DNA of 64,000 nt, taken from contig NC_084587.1 in assembly GCF_033807715.1 (NCBI RefSeq), positions 16,536,017-16,600,016 of the forward strand, read 5' to 3'. This document shows positions 61,605 through 64,000 of this stretch, piece by piece; positions within the stretch are counted from its first letter, which is position 1; the number at the start of each line of letters is the position of its first letter. The DNA is from Cololabis saira (lineage: Eukaryota > Chordata > Actinopteri > Beloniformes > Belonidae). The translations under genes and the position numbers were made by a program. Under the pieces are notes generated by a model. The model saw only the letters and a list, made by a program, of their open reading frames with translations, was not told the origin of the DNA and did not search any database.

Positions 61605-62240
61605 TGATGTTGTCTTTTGTCGTTGTTTGCACTGTATGTTAATAAATAAATAAATAAAAATAAAAAAAGATGAAGTTCATGAGATGAAAGGGATGGATTT
61701 AGGAATGCCCAAATAAACTGCTTAGTAAGTCCTGAAGGGGGAAAGAAAAATGGGGGAACACTTCTGAGCTCAGCAACCCAGACACATAAGTGGTAAGTAA
61801 ATGATTTTTTTCCCAGTAAAGAAATCCCCACACAATATCCAGCCAGTCAAGTTAAGAACACTCTCCAGGAGGTAGACATATCGTTATCCAATTCTACCAT
61901 AAAAGAGAAGACTTCACAAGAGCAAATAAAGAGGGTTCATCACAAGGTGCAAGTCATTCATAAGCGTCAAGAACATAAAGGACAGAGTAGACAAAAAATA
62001 AAAAGGATGATCCTTTTAAAAGGCTTTTAGGTCTTTATTTGACAGACCCATTTAATGTGAAAAGAAAATCAGGGGTGAGATTAGGTCATGGTCAGCCCTG
62101 GTCAGGACGTGAGGCTCTGCAAATGGGGTGAACTACCAGGTGGGGTATAGAGGCCTTCCCCCCCAAACACATCTGAAAAAGCCATACAAGCTCTGAAACA
62201 GAGATCCTGGGAAATCTTTAACTAAGATTAACCTGGGATG

Positions 62241-62380
62241 GGGCCCTGTAATGGACTGTCATCCTGTCCAGAGTGTAACCCATCTTTAACTTGGTAAAAA
62301 GAAAAAATAGGCTCCATCAGACTTGTGTGACCCTGAAGAGGATTGAGGGAGGTATGGAAATGAATGAAGGAATGAATGGA
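62241..62380 (+). mobile_element. 3' end fragment of the SINE/LINE family
   Basis: GTAATGGACTGTCATCCTGTC, then ATAGGCTCCATCAGAC, GTGTGACCCTGAAGAGGAT and a (GAAT/GGAA)n tail parallel the 3' half of the SINE at 37243-37598, in plus orientation with more divergence and a small AAAAAGAAAAAA insertion. Confidence 0.55.
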
Positions 62381-63193
62381 GGCTGGAGAAGGGGAAGACT
62401 GACTCAAAAAAAAAATGTCTGTGGGGGTAGAGTAATGACAGGCACATACATGGCCTCCACACCGGGTCATCAGTGTTTAATCGAGATTAGACGGAAGATC
62501 GGAGCAGGGGAAAGAAGCATATATGGATGTATGGTCAGGCCAGTGCTCAGATTCATTCGATCGGACAAAGCTGTAGAGTACAAATGGAGAATGAGTCAAA
62601 ACAATCTGGGGGTTGGAAGCAGCGTATTCTTCAAGATCCAAGTCAATCCCCTAATGTCATCTTGATTGAGATGCATTTCACTTTCTGAAGGCAAAACATA
62701 AAGTAGAATAGTCACAATCACAATCACAATCATCAGCCCAAGACTGTCGCAGTACAGTTTTGATTAAACATCATAAAAGAATAAACCCTTTCCCTGTAGT
62801 TTCCAGAGTTAAGTGGGTCATTATGTACAAAAGATTCTTAACCAAGGAAAAAAACAATTCAAGATTTTACACGATTTTAAGCTTCATTTGTAACCCACCT
62901 GGTTTAGCCACAAACATCCTTGATTTGAGACAAATCAATGAGCAATCTGCACTTACCAATGAGTACACAATGGTATTGAACTTCTCAAAGATGCATCAAA
63001 GAGGCCTGCTTAATCATTGAAGAGCTATTTCCGATGCCCCACAGATATCCAGCATGCTTAATATTTGACTCGATCAATGACATGACATCTGAGCTACAGC
63101 CAATGAAAGAGCAGTGTTGAAGAACATTCAGATAAATTGAAACAGGTTATCAAGAAAAGGAATTTATATCCCATTCTCAAACAGACATACAAA

Positions 63194-63746
63194 CAGAGGT
63201 GGACAGAGTACTCGACCCCAGTACTTGAAATACTACTGGTCAAAATTTACTCCGTTACAAGTAAAAGTAGCTCAGTCAAAATATTACTCGAGTATAAGAG
63301 TAGAAAAGTACTTGCTTTTAAAGGTACTTAAGTAACCACAAGTAAATGCTTTTAAATTTACTTTAAGTAAAAGTAAGAGTAAGAGTAAATTTCTCATTTT
63401 CCACATCAGTAAATTACTATATTTTTTCTAAATTAATATAAGGATCTTTTAACTCTTGTTTTTGAGAATTAACTCTTTGAAACCAGCTGCATTGATGTGC
63501 TGCTTTTAGAACCACAATGTTATATAAAACCTGAAGAAAAAAAAGAGCAGACCTGAATGTAACGAGTACTTTTCAGCCTTCCTAGAAATTTACTCGAGTA
63601 AAAGTAAAAATATTTGTCTTGGAAATGTATTCAAGTAAGAGTAATAAGTACCAAAGAAATCTAATACACAAGTAAAGTACAAATCATCTGGATATGTACT
63701 TAAGTACAGTACTCAAGTAAATTTACTCCGTTACTGTCCACCTGTG
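63194..63746. mobile_element. Non-autonomous hAT element (553 bp) with perfect 8-bp duplication
   Basis: The left end CAGAGGTGGACAG and the reversed right end CACAGGTGGACAG match at 12 of 13 positions. CATACAAA lies directly outside both ends (63186-63193 and 63747-63754), the 8-bp duplication of hAT. The interior repeats AGTACTTGAGTA-like and AAGTAAAAGTA motifs and has no transposase. Confidence 0.9.
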
Positions 63747-64000
63747 CATACAAACAAACAAACAAACAAACAAACACATGGTTTTGCAAAATATCCTATG
63801 TCACTTGTTAGTTCTAGCATCTGCTTCATTCATAAAATATGGTTATTGGACCAGACAAAAGCAGTGGGCAAGTCTAACTATGTAGTGAGTAACCGTCTAA
63901 CTCTGATTACTCACTTAGTGTGAATACCAGAGCAACATCAATACTCCAGTTTAAAGTCAGCGAGTCACGTAGTGTGAAAAGCAACACAATCAGCCAGTGA

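Overview
The window is vertebrate nuclear DNA, most likely from a teleost fish. The evidence is one interrupted delta-1 protocadherin gene with consensus splice sites, long dinucleotide arrays, a tRNA-headed SINE with a (TGGA)n tail, and several small non-autonomous DNA transposons of kinds common in fish. I see no prokaryotic features, CRISPR array or viral genes.

The only gene I can support is a pcdh7-type protocadherin on the minus strand. Five coding exons join in frame: 54959-53539, 52064-50897, 44701-43916, 9901-9700 and 6655-6114. Every junction has GT/AG ends and matching phases (2, 0, 0, 1). Together they make 4119 nt, a 1372-residue protein plus stop. Its parts are a signal peptide, seven cadherin repeats, one transmembrane helix, the CM1/CM2/CM3 cytoplasmic motifs, and a long tail carrying an RRVTF protein-phosphatase-1 docking motif and ending RREVYL. 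Reading past the donor of exon 3 gives a short isoform of 1140 residues, so the window encodes a choice between a short tail and a long PP1-binding tail.

Layout: 1-4.7 kb is the downstream flank with two retroelement fragments. About 4.7-6.1 kb is the probable 3' UTR. From 6.1 to 55.0 kb are the exons and four introns of 3.0, 34.0, 6.2 and 1.5 kb. The 34 kb intron holds most of the repeats: a hAT-like element, a LINE remnant, a TTAA-flanked element, a SINE with a perfect 15-bp target duplication, and CA/TA/CG arrays. The 6.2 kb intron holds two long (AT)n blocks and a degenerate tandem array. About 55-57.3 kb is the 5' UTR and probable promoter, partly CpG-rich. From 57.3 to 64 kb is upstream flank with a nested pair of transposons, a long CA array and a hAT element with a perfect 8-bp duplication.

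I found no undescribed multi-gene system. The points most worth a second look are the isoform switch at the end of exon 3, the intron that splits cadherin repeat 4, a charged insertion in cadherin repeat 6, a degenerate tandem array at about 48.5-49.2 kb, two strong intronic hairpins, and the nested transposons. Exon calls come from recognised homology plus splice-site reading. Regulatory and UTR limits are inference.
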